Positions 1-6,390 are shown, counted from the first letter of the stretch. The stretch: 6,914 bases of DNA from an uncultured Rickettsiales bacterium (GCA_937927795.1 CALBSF010000139.1:1-6914); one strand, 5' to 3'. Program-made: numbers and translations. Notes: a model not told the origin generated them from the sequence alone.

Positions 1-163
1 TCATCATCGAATCAATATCAGCAGCATTTTCTAAAATCACCACCATATTTTTTTGACCAGAATTCTCTAAAATCTTCGCCAAAACAAATCCATTAGCATC
101 ATCACAAAGCTTCACAATCTCGCAATTATTGTCGATATTTTTTATTTTTATCTTATAATCCAT
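1..163 (-). CDS. mfd: Probable transcription-repair coupling factor Mfd, N-terminal fragment (cut by window edge)
   Basis: This minus-strand frame opens with ATG at 163-161 and runs without a stop for 54 codons to the window edge. The N-terminus starts MDYKIKIKNIDN, followed by a helix around GFVLAKILENSG, a strand NMVVILEN and then DIDSMM. That order matches the start of Mfd: a short strand, a helix ending in a hydrophobic strand, then the helix that follows the degenerate Walker-A region of the UvrB-like domain. Mfd is a cytoplasmic ATP-dependent translocase that removes RNA polymerase stalled at lesions and recruits UvrA. Only about 5% of a typical Mfd of roughly 1100 residues is visible, and no helicase motif can be checked, so the name rests on N-terminal pattern alone. 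The gene is divergent from xerC, with only 27 nt between the two ATG codons. No clear Shine-Dalgarno is seen. Confidence 0.5.
   Translation of the reverse strand, partial: MDYKIKIKNIDNNCEIVKLCDDANGFVLAKILENSGQKNMVVILENAADIDSMM
129..159 (+). promoter_or_regulatory. Likely promoter of xerC-trmD
   Basis: A perfect TATAAT lies at 154-159. A weak -35-like TTGTCG lies at 129-134, giving a long 19-nt spacer. Transcription would start near 166, about 25 nt before the xerC ATG. The -10 box sits within the first codons of the divergent mfd-like gene, so the two transcription units overlap at their 5' ends. The -10 is convincing; the -35 is not. Confidence 0.45.
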
Positions 164-190
164 TAAAATTTTTTTTGTTTAGTGTTGAAT

Positions 191-1120
191 ATGACCAATC
201 AAGATAAGATAATATATGACAAAGAGGTAAAAAATTTAGTTCTAAAATTCCTAAATTTTTTGGAAATAGAAAAAAAATACTCACCAAACACCTTGTCTTC
301 ATACAAAATAGATATCACTTATTTTATTAATTTTCTTTTTCAAGCGCAAGCTAGAATAGTAAGTAAAAGCGACCTTGAAAACTTAACAATTTATGATTTT
401 AGAAATTTCTTGGCCCAAAGATTAGAAAATCATGTAAATTCCTCTAACGCCAGATGTTTAGCCGCTTTAAGATCATTATTTTTATTTTGGCATAAAAATA
501 ATCTAATAAAAAATGATGAAATTTTTAAAATAAAAACCCCAAAAATAGCCAAAACACTGCCTAAATCAGTAGATGTAATTGATATAAATAAAATTTTTTC
601 CAAGCTAAATCAATATCATCAAGAAATTTGGCAAATTAAAAGAGATGAAGCTTTGCTAACCTTGATTTACGGCTGCGGATTAAGGATTTCAGAAAGTTTA
701 CAAATAAGCAAAAAATCTTTAGAAAATTCACAATTTTTAATTATTGAAGGTAAGGGCAAAAAACAAAGAATGGTTCCGCTTTTGCCAATTGTATTAAGTA
801 GAATCAATGATTATTTGAAAGTTTGTCCATTTAAAATAGAATCTGATCAATCAATTTTTTTTAGTAAAAATGGCAAGAAATATTTGCGGCAAGAATTTAA
901 TAAATTAATACAAAATATTCGCCGCGATTTAAATTTATCTGAAAATATTACGCCCCATTCTTTTCGCCATTCTTTTGCAACTCACCTTTTGGAAAGTGGT
1001 TGCGACCTTAGGGCGATTCAAGATTTGCTTGGTCATCAAAGTCTTTCAACCACGCAAAAATATACTAAAATTGACAAAGTTAGGTTATTAAATATTTACG
1101 ATAAAATTAAACTGCGATGA
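191..1120 (+). CDS. xerC: Tyrosine recombinase XerC
   Basis: This is a site-specific tyrosine recombinase. With XerD it resolves chromosome dimers at dif near the division septum. Counted from the ATG at 191 (309 residues, usual family length), the N-terminal SAM-like core-binding domain spans about residues 14-110 and the catalytic domain about 130-300. All catalytic residues are visible: Arg165 in GLRISE, Lys188 in the GKGKKQR beta-hairpin, His256 and Arg259 in TPHSFRHSFATH, His282 in LLGH, and nucleophile Tyr291 in TTQKYT. The run ESGCDLRAIQDLLGH is closer to XerC than to XerD. GTG at 182 and TTG at 185 are in frame, but ATG 191 is preferred; none has a Shine-Dalgarno. The C-terminus ends in KIKLR and lacks the HPRA tail common in the family. 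The stop overlaps the trmD start in ATGA, indicating translational coupling. Confidence 0.93.
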   Translation: MTNQDKIIYDKEVKNLVLKFLNFLEIEKKYSPNTLSSYKIDITYFINFLFQAQARIVSKSDLENLTIYDFRNFLAQRLENHVNSSNARCLAALRSLFLFWHKNNLIKNDEIFKIKTPKIAKTLPKSVDVIDINKIFSKLNQYHQEIWQIKRDEALLTLIYGCGLRISESLQISKKSLENSQFLIIEGKGKKQRMVPLLPIVLSRINDYLKVCPFKIESDQSIFFSKNGKKYLRQEFNKLIQNIRRDLNLSENITPHSFRHSFATHLLESGCDLRAIQDLLGHQSLSTTQKYTKIDKVRLLNIYDKIKLR

Positions 1121-1803
1121 ATTTTAAAATTTTTACTTTATTTCCCGAAATGTTCCCCGGCCCACTATCTGTATCGATTACGGGCATTGCCTTAGAAAAA
1201 AAATTATGGCAATTGCGCGCAATTGACATTAGAGATTATGCGACAGATAAAAGAAAAACAGTTGACGATATTCCTTACGGCGGCGGTGCTGGAATGGTTT
1301 TAAAACCTGATATTTTAGCTGATGCAATTGAAAAAAATTTCACTAAAAAAATAATTTATCTTTCAGCAAGCGGCAAAAAATTTACTCAAAAAATTGCGCA
1401 AGAATTAGCCAAAGAAAGTGAAATTGGAATTATTTGTGGGCGCTATGAAGGCATTGATAACAGGGTGATTGAAGAATTTCAAATCGAAGAATATTCAATT
1501 GGCGATTATGTTTTATCGGGCGGCGAAATCGCAGCTTTCGTATTTATTGATGCAATTTTAAGAAATGTAGAAGGAGTGCTAGGAGCCCAAGAATCACTAA
1601 GCGAGGAATCTTTTTGTTTTGAAGAAAATAAAAATTACACAAACCTACTAGAATATCCACATTACACAAGACCGGCCAAATGGAGAAATAAAGATGTTCC
1701 AGAAGTTCTAATTTCAGGAAACCACCAAAAAATCAAAGATTGGAGACTTAATCAAGCAATAGAAAAAACCAACAAAAATCGCCCCGATTTTAAAAAAATA
1801 TAA
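1117..1803 (+). CDS. trmD: tRNA (guanine37-N1)-methyltransferase TrmD
   Basis: TrmD is a cytoplasmic SPOUT-class dimer. It transfers methyl from S-adenosylmethionine to N1 of G37 in tRNAs with G36G37, which prevents +1 frameshifting. The 228 residues hold the family landmarks in order: FTLFPEMFPGPL (residues 6-17), VDDIPYGGGAGMVLKPD (49-65), then the trefoil-knot SAM pocket with CGRYEGIDNRVIEE (107-120) and SIGDYVLSGGE (127-137). The linker and C-terminal tRNA-binding part include ESF (164-166), YPHYTRP (180-186) and SGNHQKI (200-206). By alignment from memory, E. coli catalytic Asp169 corresponds to Glu164 and Arg154 to Arg149. Glu here seems common in alphaproteobacterial TrmD. The length is short, without the C-terminal extension of gammaproteobacterial forms. 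It starts inside the xerC stop codon and is not flanked by rpsP, rimM or rplS. It faces a convergent gene across 21 nt holding no convincing terminator. Confidence 0.96.
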   Translation: MNFKIFTLFPEMFPGPLSVSITGIALEKKLWQLRAIDIRDYATDKRKTVDDIPYGGGAGMVLKPDILADAIEKNFTKKIIYLSASGKKFTQKIAQELAKESEIGIICGRYEGIDNRVIEEFQIEEYSIGDYVLSGGEIAAFVFIDAILRNVEGVLGAQESLSEESFCFEENKNYTNLLEYPHYTRPAKWRNKDVPEVLISGNHQKIKDWRLNQAIEKTNKNRPDFKKI

Positions 1804-1824
1804 TTGCTGTGTTTTTTATAAAAC

Positions 1825-2562
1825 TTACCAGCTACCACTAGCTGCTCCACTGCCTCCACCGTGTCCAGATCTTGCTAAAGCTGCAGCTAACATTCTGGCG
1901 TCAATAGTTTTTTTACTTGGTCCAGCACTTGGAGAAGTTGATGGGGATGGTGGGGTGGTTGATGCAATTTCTCTATCCCTTGTATCGCGAAAAGAAGCAT
2001 TGCTTGTTTGAGCTGGAGATTGTTTTAAAGCGTCAACAACGCCCTTGGAAAAAGTCTCTATAACTTCTTTAAACTTACCAAATACAACATTCGTTAATTC
2101 AATATTTTCTTCTGGATCATCAATTCCAACATCATCATCTGAGTCTGGCTCAAGGTAATCATGCACTTTATCCGATAAGCCAGGAAAGAATCTTGAACTA
2201 TTTAATACTTCTAGGCATTTATACCCACTACCCATAATATTCTCACTTAGAATCTCTCCAAGCACAGTTTGTGGATCGAGATCTTCAAACTTATTTGCAA
2301 ATGAAAGAGCCTTGTCTAAATAACCATTTATAGAAATTAGATTTTTATAGTTATCTGGATTCTTATTTAAAGCGATTTGATAAATATGATCATGCGCAGC
2401 TATTTTTATTATCTCAGAAAGTTTAGTTCCGGATGCGAGTTCTGATCTAATGACTTCGTCGGCAAATAACAAATATTTAGTTTCTTGGGTATTCTTTGAC
2501 TCTGTTGCTTTTAACAGATTATTAAAATGCTCTATTATTGTTCGTTGTGAATCGCTATGCAT
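1825..2562 (-). CDS. Unrecognised 245-residue protein with disordered, Gly-rich C-terminus
   Basis: I do not recognise this protein. The ATG at 2562 opens a 245-residue frame. Residues 1 to about 135 look soluble and mainly helical, with one Cys (116) and no signal peptide or membrane segment. Residues 138-152 are strongly acidic, with DSDDDVGIDDPEE. Residues about 153-180 form another predicted helix (FGKFKEVIETFSKGVV). Residues 181-217 are rich in Ser, Thr and Pro (STTPPSPSTSPSAGPSKK) and look disordered. Residues 218-232 could be a short helix (TIDARMLAAALARSG), and the end is GHGGGSGAASGSW. The frame is intact and codon use is broadly like its neighbours, but G+C rises sharply over the tail. 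No Shine-Dalgarno or strong promoter is visible upstream. It lies downstream of mtaB on the same strand and converges on trmD. A lineage-specific or secreted protein is possible but unproven. Confidence 0.75.
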   Translation of the reverse strand: MHSDSQRTIIEHFNNLLKATESKNTQETKYLLFADEVIRSELASGTKLSEIIKIAAHDHIYQIALNKNPDNYKNLISINGYLDKALSFANKFEDLDPQTVLGEILSENIMGSGYKCLEVLNSSRFFPGLSDKVHDYLEPDSDDDVGIDDPEENIELTNVVFGKFKEVIETFSKGVVDALKQSPAQTSNASFRDTRDREIASTTPPSPSTSPSAGPSKKTIDARMLAAALARSGHGGGSGAASGSW

Positions 2563-2637
2563 ATAAATTTTAATTCAAGATGTTTTGTTTGATAAATAAA
2601 CTCTGGTAGGCGTTGTTGATAGAAGATTAGTAAAGAA

Positions 2638-2664
2638 ATTTTAAAGAGCCATGTTTTTTAAAAT
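2638..2664. repeat. AT-only inverted repeat between mtaB and the orphan gene
   Basis: A perfect 8-nt inverted repeat, ATTTTAAA (2638-2645) and TTTAAAAT (2657-2664), is separated by 11 nt. It lies about 48 nt after the mtaB stop on the minus strand and is followed in that direction by TTTCTTTA. It could be a weak terminator for mtaB. The stem has no G-C pair, and such repeats arise by chance in AT-rich DNA. The rest of the 149-nt gap (2563-2711) shows nothing clear. Confidence 0.25.
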
Positions 2665-2711
2665 AGTTTTCCAAAAATGAAACAAGTGGTAGTTTGATAA
2701 TTTCATATCAT

Positions 2712-4076
2712 TTAAGAAGCTACTAAATAATCCTGCTCAGCGCTGTAAATCTCAACTTCAGCAATCTGCCCAACCATATATTCACCACTTAACTTAACAT
2801 CTAAAAAATTCTCCGATTTACCAAAACCATCTTTCTCTACAATAACTTTTAAGTTTTTACTTATTTGTGTTTTTAAGTATTTGTGTAACTCTTCTTCACC
2901 AGCCTTTCTTAAAAGCGCAGCGCGTTTTTTTATAATATCTCCTTTAACCTGCGGCATCAAGGCAGCCGGAGTTCCATCGCGTTTTGAATAAGGAAAAATA
3001 TGAGTAAAAATTATTCCCGCTTCTTTAATTAAATTTAGTGAATTTAAAAACATCTCATCACTTTCAGTTGGAAAGCCCGCAATTATATCACAGCCAAAAG
3101 TAACGTCCGGCCTTAATTTTCTAACCTTTTGACAAAATTCTAAAACCTGATTTCGATTATGTCTTCGCTTCATCCTTTTTAAAATCAAATCATCTCCCGA
3201 CTGAACGCTTAAATGAAGATAAGGCATGAATCTTGGCTCATTGGTAAGTAAATCTAAAATTCCATCATCAATTTCTGCAACATCAATTGAAGAAAGTCTA
3301 AGCCTTGGAAGCTCGGGAACCAAATTTAACAGCCTTTTAATCATTTGTGATAAAGTAATTGGCGCCGCCAAATCTTTACCATAATCAGAAATATCTACTC
3401 CAGTTAAAACGATTTCTTTATGACCCAAATCAACCATTTTTTTAACTTGATTTGCAATCTCGCCAAAGCTCACCGAACGGCTATTACCGCGGCCAAATGG
3501 AATAATACAAAAAGTGCAGCGATGATTACAGCCATTTTGAATTTCTAAAAAAGCACGAGTTCTATTTTCAAAATAAGAAACCAGCTGAGGCGCGGTTTCT
3601 TTAATTGACATTATGTCATTAACCTTAATTTTAGAAGTCTCGTTTGATTCTAAAAAAAGTTCATTTGATTTTTTATTTTTGAAAAAAATTTGATCTTTAT
3701 GATTTGTTTCCAAGTCTTTATTTGTAGACTCTTGAGCCAAGTTTGAGACATTTAAAGAGGTTGATATTTTATAACTTTGCGCCTTAGATTTTTCAATATT
3801 TCCAAGCACCAAATCAACTTCAGGCATTTTAGCATATTTATTTGGATCAATCTGCGCAGCGCAACCAGTAACAACAATTTTAGCCTCAGGATTTTCTTTT
3901 TTTGCCTTACGAACCGCCTGACGAAGCTGTCTTTCAGCTTGAGCGGTAACGGCGCAACTATTAAAAACAATTAGATTTTTTTCACCAGAATCTTGTAATG
4001 CTTTTTTTATCGCTTCAGATTCATAAGCATTTAAACGGCATCCAAAGGTAATGACTGAGTTATCTTCTTCTTGCAT
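2712..4076 (-). CDS. mtaB: tRNA N6-threonylcarbamoyladenosine37 (t6A37) methylthiotransferase MtaB
   Basis: This is a cytoplasmic radical-SAM methylthiotransferase that converts t6A37 to ms2t6A37 in ANN-decoding tRNAs. Residues here are numbered from an in-frame TTG at 4082. The preferred start is the ATG at 4076 (residue 3), giving 454 residues; GTG at 4079 is also in frame. The UPF0004 domain has the auxiliary-cluster cysteines Cys15 (FGCRLNAYESEA), Cys43 (NSCAVT) and Cys74 (VTGCAAQ). The radical-SAM cluster is Cys185, Cys189 and Cys192 in NGCNHRCTFCIIPFGRGNSR. The segment from about 405 to the end fits a TRAM-type RNA-binding domain. GCRLN plus GRGNSRSV points to MtaB rather than MiaB or RimO. 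A polar stretch at about 101-152, between the two catalytic domains, seems about 50 residues longer than usual. The start overlaps the end of the dolP-like gene by 17 nt, so the two are probably cotranscribed. Confidence 0.9.
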   Translation of the reverse strand: MQEEDNSVITFGCRLNAYESEAIKKALQDSGEKNLIVFNSCAVTAQAERQLRQAVRKAKKENPEAKIVVTGCAAQIDPNKYAKMPEVDLVLGNIEKSKAQSYKISTSLNVSNLAQESTNKDLETNHKDQIFFKNKKSNELFLESNETSKIKVNDIMSIKETAPQLVSYFENRTRAFLEIQNGCNHRCTFCIIPFGRGNSRSVSFGEIANQVKKMVDLGHKEIVLTGVDISDYGKDLAAPITLSQMIKRLLNLVPELPRLRLSSIDVAEIDDGILDLLTNEPRFMPYLHLSVQSGDDLILKRMKRRHNRNQVLEFCQKVRKLRPDVTFGCDIIAGFPTESDEMFLNSLNLIKEAGIIFTHIFPYSKRDGTPAALMPQVKGDIIKKRAALLRKAGEEELHKYLKTQISKNLKVIVEKDGFGKSENFLDVKLSGEYMVGQIAEVEIYSAEQDYLVAS

Positions 4077-4656
4077 CACCAATTAAAATTGCATGATTAA
4101 CCACTTTTTTAACGCCTCTGTTTTTTGATATAATTGAAGAAACTTTTTGCAATTCTTCATCGCTATTTGCAACACCAAGCAAATAAACAGTTCCCGCCAC
4201 AGTTGTAATTTGATAATTTACCGAAGTAATTCTTTTGCTAAATAATAATTTAGCTTCAATTTGAGCGGTTATTAAATAATCAGCAGCAGCATTTGTTATA
4301 TCTCTTGGGCGAATATGATCGCTTTGAGATAATTGAACTTCATCTATAACTTCTTTTACTCCAGAAACTTTCCACGCAATTTCGCCGGCAAGAGTTGCTT
4401 TATCGGGATTTCTAACTAATCCAGTCAATAAAACTCTGCCTTCATTAACAGTTACATCAATAGAATTTCCAGGATTTTTTAAACCATTTTCCAAAAACTT
4501 TACTCCAAGTTCGGTTGATATTGATATATCACTTTTAGTATTTTCCATGGTTTTGTCTCTAATAACCAATGTTCCAGTTACAGCAGAGCCAACAATTACA
4601 GTTTCAACGCAAGAAGTTGCTAAAATTAAAATTGCAGTTAAAAATAATTTTTTCAT
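4060..4656 (-). CDS. dolP: DolP-like outer-membrane lipoprotein with two BON domains
   Basis: The product is a 198-residue lipoprotein from ATG at 4656. A lipoprotein signal MKKLFLTAILILATSC places the lipidated Cys at 16; the lipobox ATSC is slightly off consensus. Next comes CVETVIVGSAVTGTLVIRDK, closely resembling the segment after Cys in DolP (YraP). Two BON domains follow at about residues 45-112 and 122-194, each ending in a conserved turn (VSGVKEVIDEV and NRGVKKVVNHA). In gammaproteobacteria DolP binds anionic phospholipid at the inner face of the outer membrane, gathers at division sites and supports envelope integrity. That role is inferred here from architecture. The same frame stays open upstream to 4839, but that part runs antisense through the tRNA and lacks a signal peptide, so ATG 4656 is chosen. 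No Shine-Dalgarno is seen. The 3' end overlaps mtaB. Confidence 0.8.
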   Translation of the reverse strand: MKKLFLTAILILATSCVETVIVGSAVTGTLVIRDKTMENTKSDISISTELGVKFLENGLKNPGNSIDVTVNEGRVLLTGLVRNPDKATLAGEIAWKVSGVKEVIDEVQLSQSDHIRPRDITNAAADYLITAQIEAKLLFSKRITSVNYQITTVAGTVYLLGVANSDEELQKVSSIISKNRGVKKVVNHAILIGDARRR

Positions 4657-4699
4657 AAGGTAAGGCAGCTTAAATAAAGGTTTTGTAGCATATGTAATT

Positions 4700-4728
4700 A
4701 ATCTATCGCTTATCAATAATGATTGCAA
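4700..4728 (-). promoter_or_regulatory. Possible promoter of the dolP-like-mtaB unit
   Basis: On the minus strand, TTGCAA (4728-4723) is followed after 17 nt by TAGATT (4705-4700), a 4/6 match to each consensus. An alternative is TTGATA (4716-4711), an 18-nt spacer, then TATGCT. Both would give a leader of about 20-40 nt before ATG 4656. The sequence alone cannot choose between them. The first option shares its -35 with the tRNA promoter on the other strand. Confidence 0.35.
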
Positions 4729-4751
4729 TTTATTTTTCCTTTGATTAGAAT
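4723..4751 (+). promoter_or_regulatory. Likely promoter of tRNA-Gly
   Basis: TTGCAA (4723-4728) and TAGAAT (4746-4751, 5/6 match) are separated by an ideal 17 nt. Transcription would begin near 4758, leaving a 5' leader of about 25 nt for RNase P to remove. A second -10-like TATTCT at 4774-4779, with an upstream TG, is too close to the mature 5' end at 4783 to serve the tRNA. Confidence 0.6.
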
Positions 4752-4782
4752 CTCTAAATCTTACTTTATTTGCTATTCTTTT

Positions 4783-4857
<75 letters not shown>

Positions 4858-4869
4858 TTTTCTAGTTAA

Positions 4870-4995
4870 TTATTCTTCATCATAAAATCCATCAAATTTT
4901 GGTCTTTGATCTTCACCTTCATGGCTTAAGTTACCGTTTTTGCCGCAGCCGCTAAGGCCAGTTACCAACAAAAAAATAATCAAAAATATTTTCAT
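4870..4995 (-). CDS. lptM: Small LptM-like (YifL-type) lipoprotein
   Basis: This 41-residue frame starts with MKIFLIIFLLVTGLSGCGKN. Its ATG (4995-4993) follows the argH stop codon with no spacing (TAAATG). It has a Lys-charged start, a hydrophobic helix and a consensus lipobox LSGC, giving a lipidated Cys17. After the Cys comes GKNGNL, matching the CGxxGxL signature of the LptM/YifL family. The rest is a short acidic tail ending FYDEE. In E. coli LptM is an outer-membrane lipoprotein that helps mature the LPS translocon LptD/LptE by promoting correct LptD disulphides. Proteobacterial relatives often lie near argH, dapF or lysA, and the argH neighbour agrees. The match is to a short motif, so another small lipoprotein is possible. 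It is easily missed in annotation because of its size. Confidence 0.78.
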   Translation of the reverse strand: MKIFLIIFLLVTGLSGCGKNGNLSHEGEDQRPKFDGFYDEE

Positions 4996-6390
4996 TTAAA
5001 AATTTAAAAATTCTTTAGCTTTTTCAATTTGCTCTAAAACTCTAATTTTTGCAGTTCCACCAAAGCTCAAGCGACTATTTACCGAACTTTCAACTGTTAA
5101 AATAGTGAAAATTTCCGCAGAAATTTTTCCTTCAATTTTTTGCATTTCTTTTAAGTCTAATTCATGCAATTCCACACCTTTATTTTCAGCTAATTTCACA
5201 ATTTGACCAGTGATATGATGGGCGCTGCGAAATGGTATTTTTAAATTTTTTACCAACCAATCAGCTAAATCGGTTGCAGTTGAATAGCCAGTTTTAGCCA
5301 TCTTAAGCATATTTTCTTTATTTAAAGACATATCTAAAACCATGCCAGACATTGCCTCAAGGCATAATTTAATATTATCAACCGCATCAAAAACCACCTC
5401 TTTATCTTCTTGCATGTCTTTAGAATAGGTCAAAGTAAGGCCTTTCATCGTAGTTAAAAGCGCAAATAATGACCCATAAATTCTGCCAGTTTTGCCGCGA
5501 ATCAATTCTGCAGCGTCAGGATTTTTCTTTTGCGGCATAATCGAACTGCCAGAAGTAAAGGCGTCAGATAATTTAATAAATTCAAAACCTTTACTCATCC
5601 AAATCACAATTTCTTCAGCAAGCCTTGAAAGATGAGTGTTTATAAGTGATAAACAAAATAAAAATTCAATTGCAAAATCACGGTCAGAAACTGAATCCAT
5701 CGAATTATTGGTTGGGGCGCTAAAACCAAGATTTTCGGCTGTCATTTTGCGATCAACTTCAAAAGATGTTCCAGCCAAAGCACAAGCGCCAAGCGGACAT
5801 TCATCGAGTCGATTATAAAGATCATTTAAACGAGAAATATCGCGTTTAAACATTTCAAAATAAGCTAAAAAATGATGAGAAAAAAGAACGGGCTGCGCAA
5901 CCTGTAAATGAGTAAATCCAGGCATTATCGCATCAATATTTTCTTCAGATTTTTTTACTAAATTTTTTTCTAAATTTATTAATAATTTAATAGTTTCATC
6001 AATTTCATCACGAATAAATAAACGAAAATCAAGGGCAACTTGATCATTGCGCGACCTTGCGGTGTGAAGCTTTCCAGCCACATCACCAATTATTTCTTTT
6101 AAGCGATTTTCAATATTCATATGAATATCTTCAAGCTCAATTTTAAATTCAAAATTTCCTGATTCAATTTCTTGTAAAATTTGATCTAAGCCTTGAATTA
6201 TCTGAGCACTTTCACTCGTCGAAATAATTTTAGTTTCCCCAAGCATTTTAGCATGAGCTTTTGATCCAAAAATATCTTGTTTATATAATTTTTTATCAAA
6301 ACTAATTGATTGATTGATTGCTTGCATTAGGTTTGAAGGTTTATTTTCAAAGCGCCCGCCCCACATTTGATTAGAAGAATTATTAGTCAT
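4996..6390 (-). CDS. argH: Argininosuccinate lyase
   Basis: ArgH catalyses the last step of arginine synthesis, splitting argininosuccinate into arginine and fumarate in the cytoplasm as a homotetramer of the fumarase/aspartase superfamily. From ATG 6390 the protein has 464 residues, the usual length. It opens with NQMWGGRF, the typical ArgH start, followed by conserved HTARSRNDQ (about residues 109-117). The general-acid region GFTHLQ has His161. The superfamily signature GSSIMPQKKNP (281-291) carries the flexible-loop Ser282/Ser283 with catalytic Ser283. The C-terminal helical domain is complete, with SVNSRLSFGGTA near the end. An in-frame ATG nine codons upstream would add a hydrophobic stub inside ubiG and is not favoured. 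The start overlaps the ubiG stop by 8 nt, and the lptM-like gene abuts its stop. No Shine-Dalgarno is seen, so coupling to ubiG translation is likely. Confidence 0.96.
   Translation of the reverse strand: MTNNSSNQMWGGRFENKPSNLMQAINQSISFDKKLYKQDIFGSKAHAKMLGETKIISTSESAQIIQGLDQILQEIESGNFEFKIELEDIHMNIENRLKEIIGDVAGKLHTARSRNDQVALDFRLFIRDEIDETIKLLINLEKNLVKKSEENIDAIMPGFTHLQVAQPVLFSHHFLAYFEMFKRDISRLNDLYNRLDECPLGACALAGTSFEVDRKMTAENLGFSAPTNNSMDSVSDRDFAIEFLFCLSLINTHLSRLAEEIVIWMSKGFEFIKLSDAFTSGSSIMPQKKNPDAAELIRGKTGRIYGSLFALLTTMKGLTLTYSKDMQEDKEVVFDAVDNIKLCLEAMSGMVLDMSLNKENMLKMAKTGYSTATDLADWLVKNLKIPFRSAHHITGQIVKLAENKGVELHELDLKEMQKIEGKISAEIFTILTVESSVNSRLSFGGTAKIRVLEQIEKAKEFLNF

Noticed and set aside
1605..1614. 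Loss of the catalytic Asp of TrmD (E. coli Asp169 position is Glu164)
   Set aside because: The change is conservative and, as far as I recall, Glu is common at this site in alphaproteobacterial TrmD, so it does not suggest inactivity.
1811..1824. GTTTT/AAAAC hairpin between trmD and the orphan as a bidirectional terminator
   Set aside because: The 5-bp stem is nearly all A-T with a 4-nt loop, too weak to support and expected by chance here.
2635..2706. 21-codon minus-strand frame after the mtaB stop
   Set aside because: It is very short, has no start signal or motif, and fits chance in an AT-rich gap.
3606..3618. Perfect palindrome TGACATTATGTCA as a possible operator
   Set aside because: It lies within mtaB and encodes the conserved NDIMS residues, so the codons explain it.
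3630..3765. Rickettsia-type palindromic element in the mtaB insertion
   Set aside because: Only short arms (such as AGTCT/AGACT at 3713-3730) are seen, without the long complementary ends such elements carry. The insertion itself is kept as a finding.
3752..3974. Short open frames on both strands inside mtaB
   Set aside because: They are shadow frames of a clear MtaB coding region, Lys/Phe/Leu-rich from AT bias, with no recognisable domain.
5636..5818. 60-codon plus-strand frame inside argH
   Set aside because: It is antisense to conserved argH codons and has no motif or start signal.
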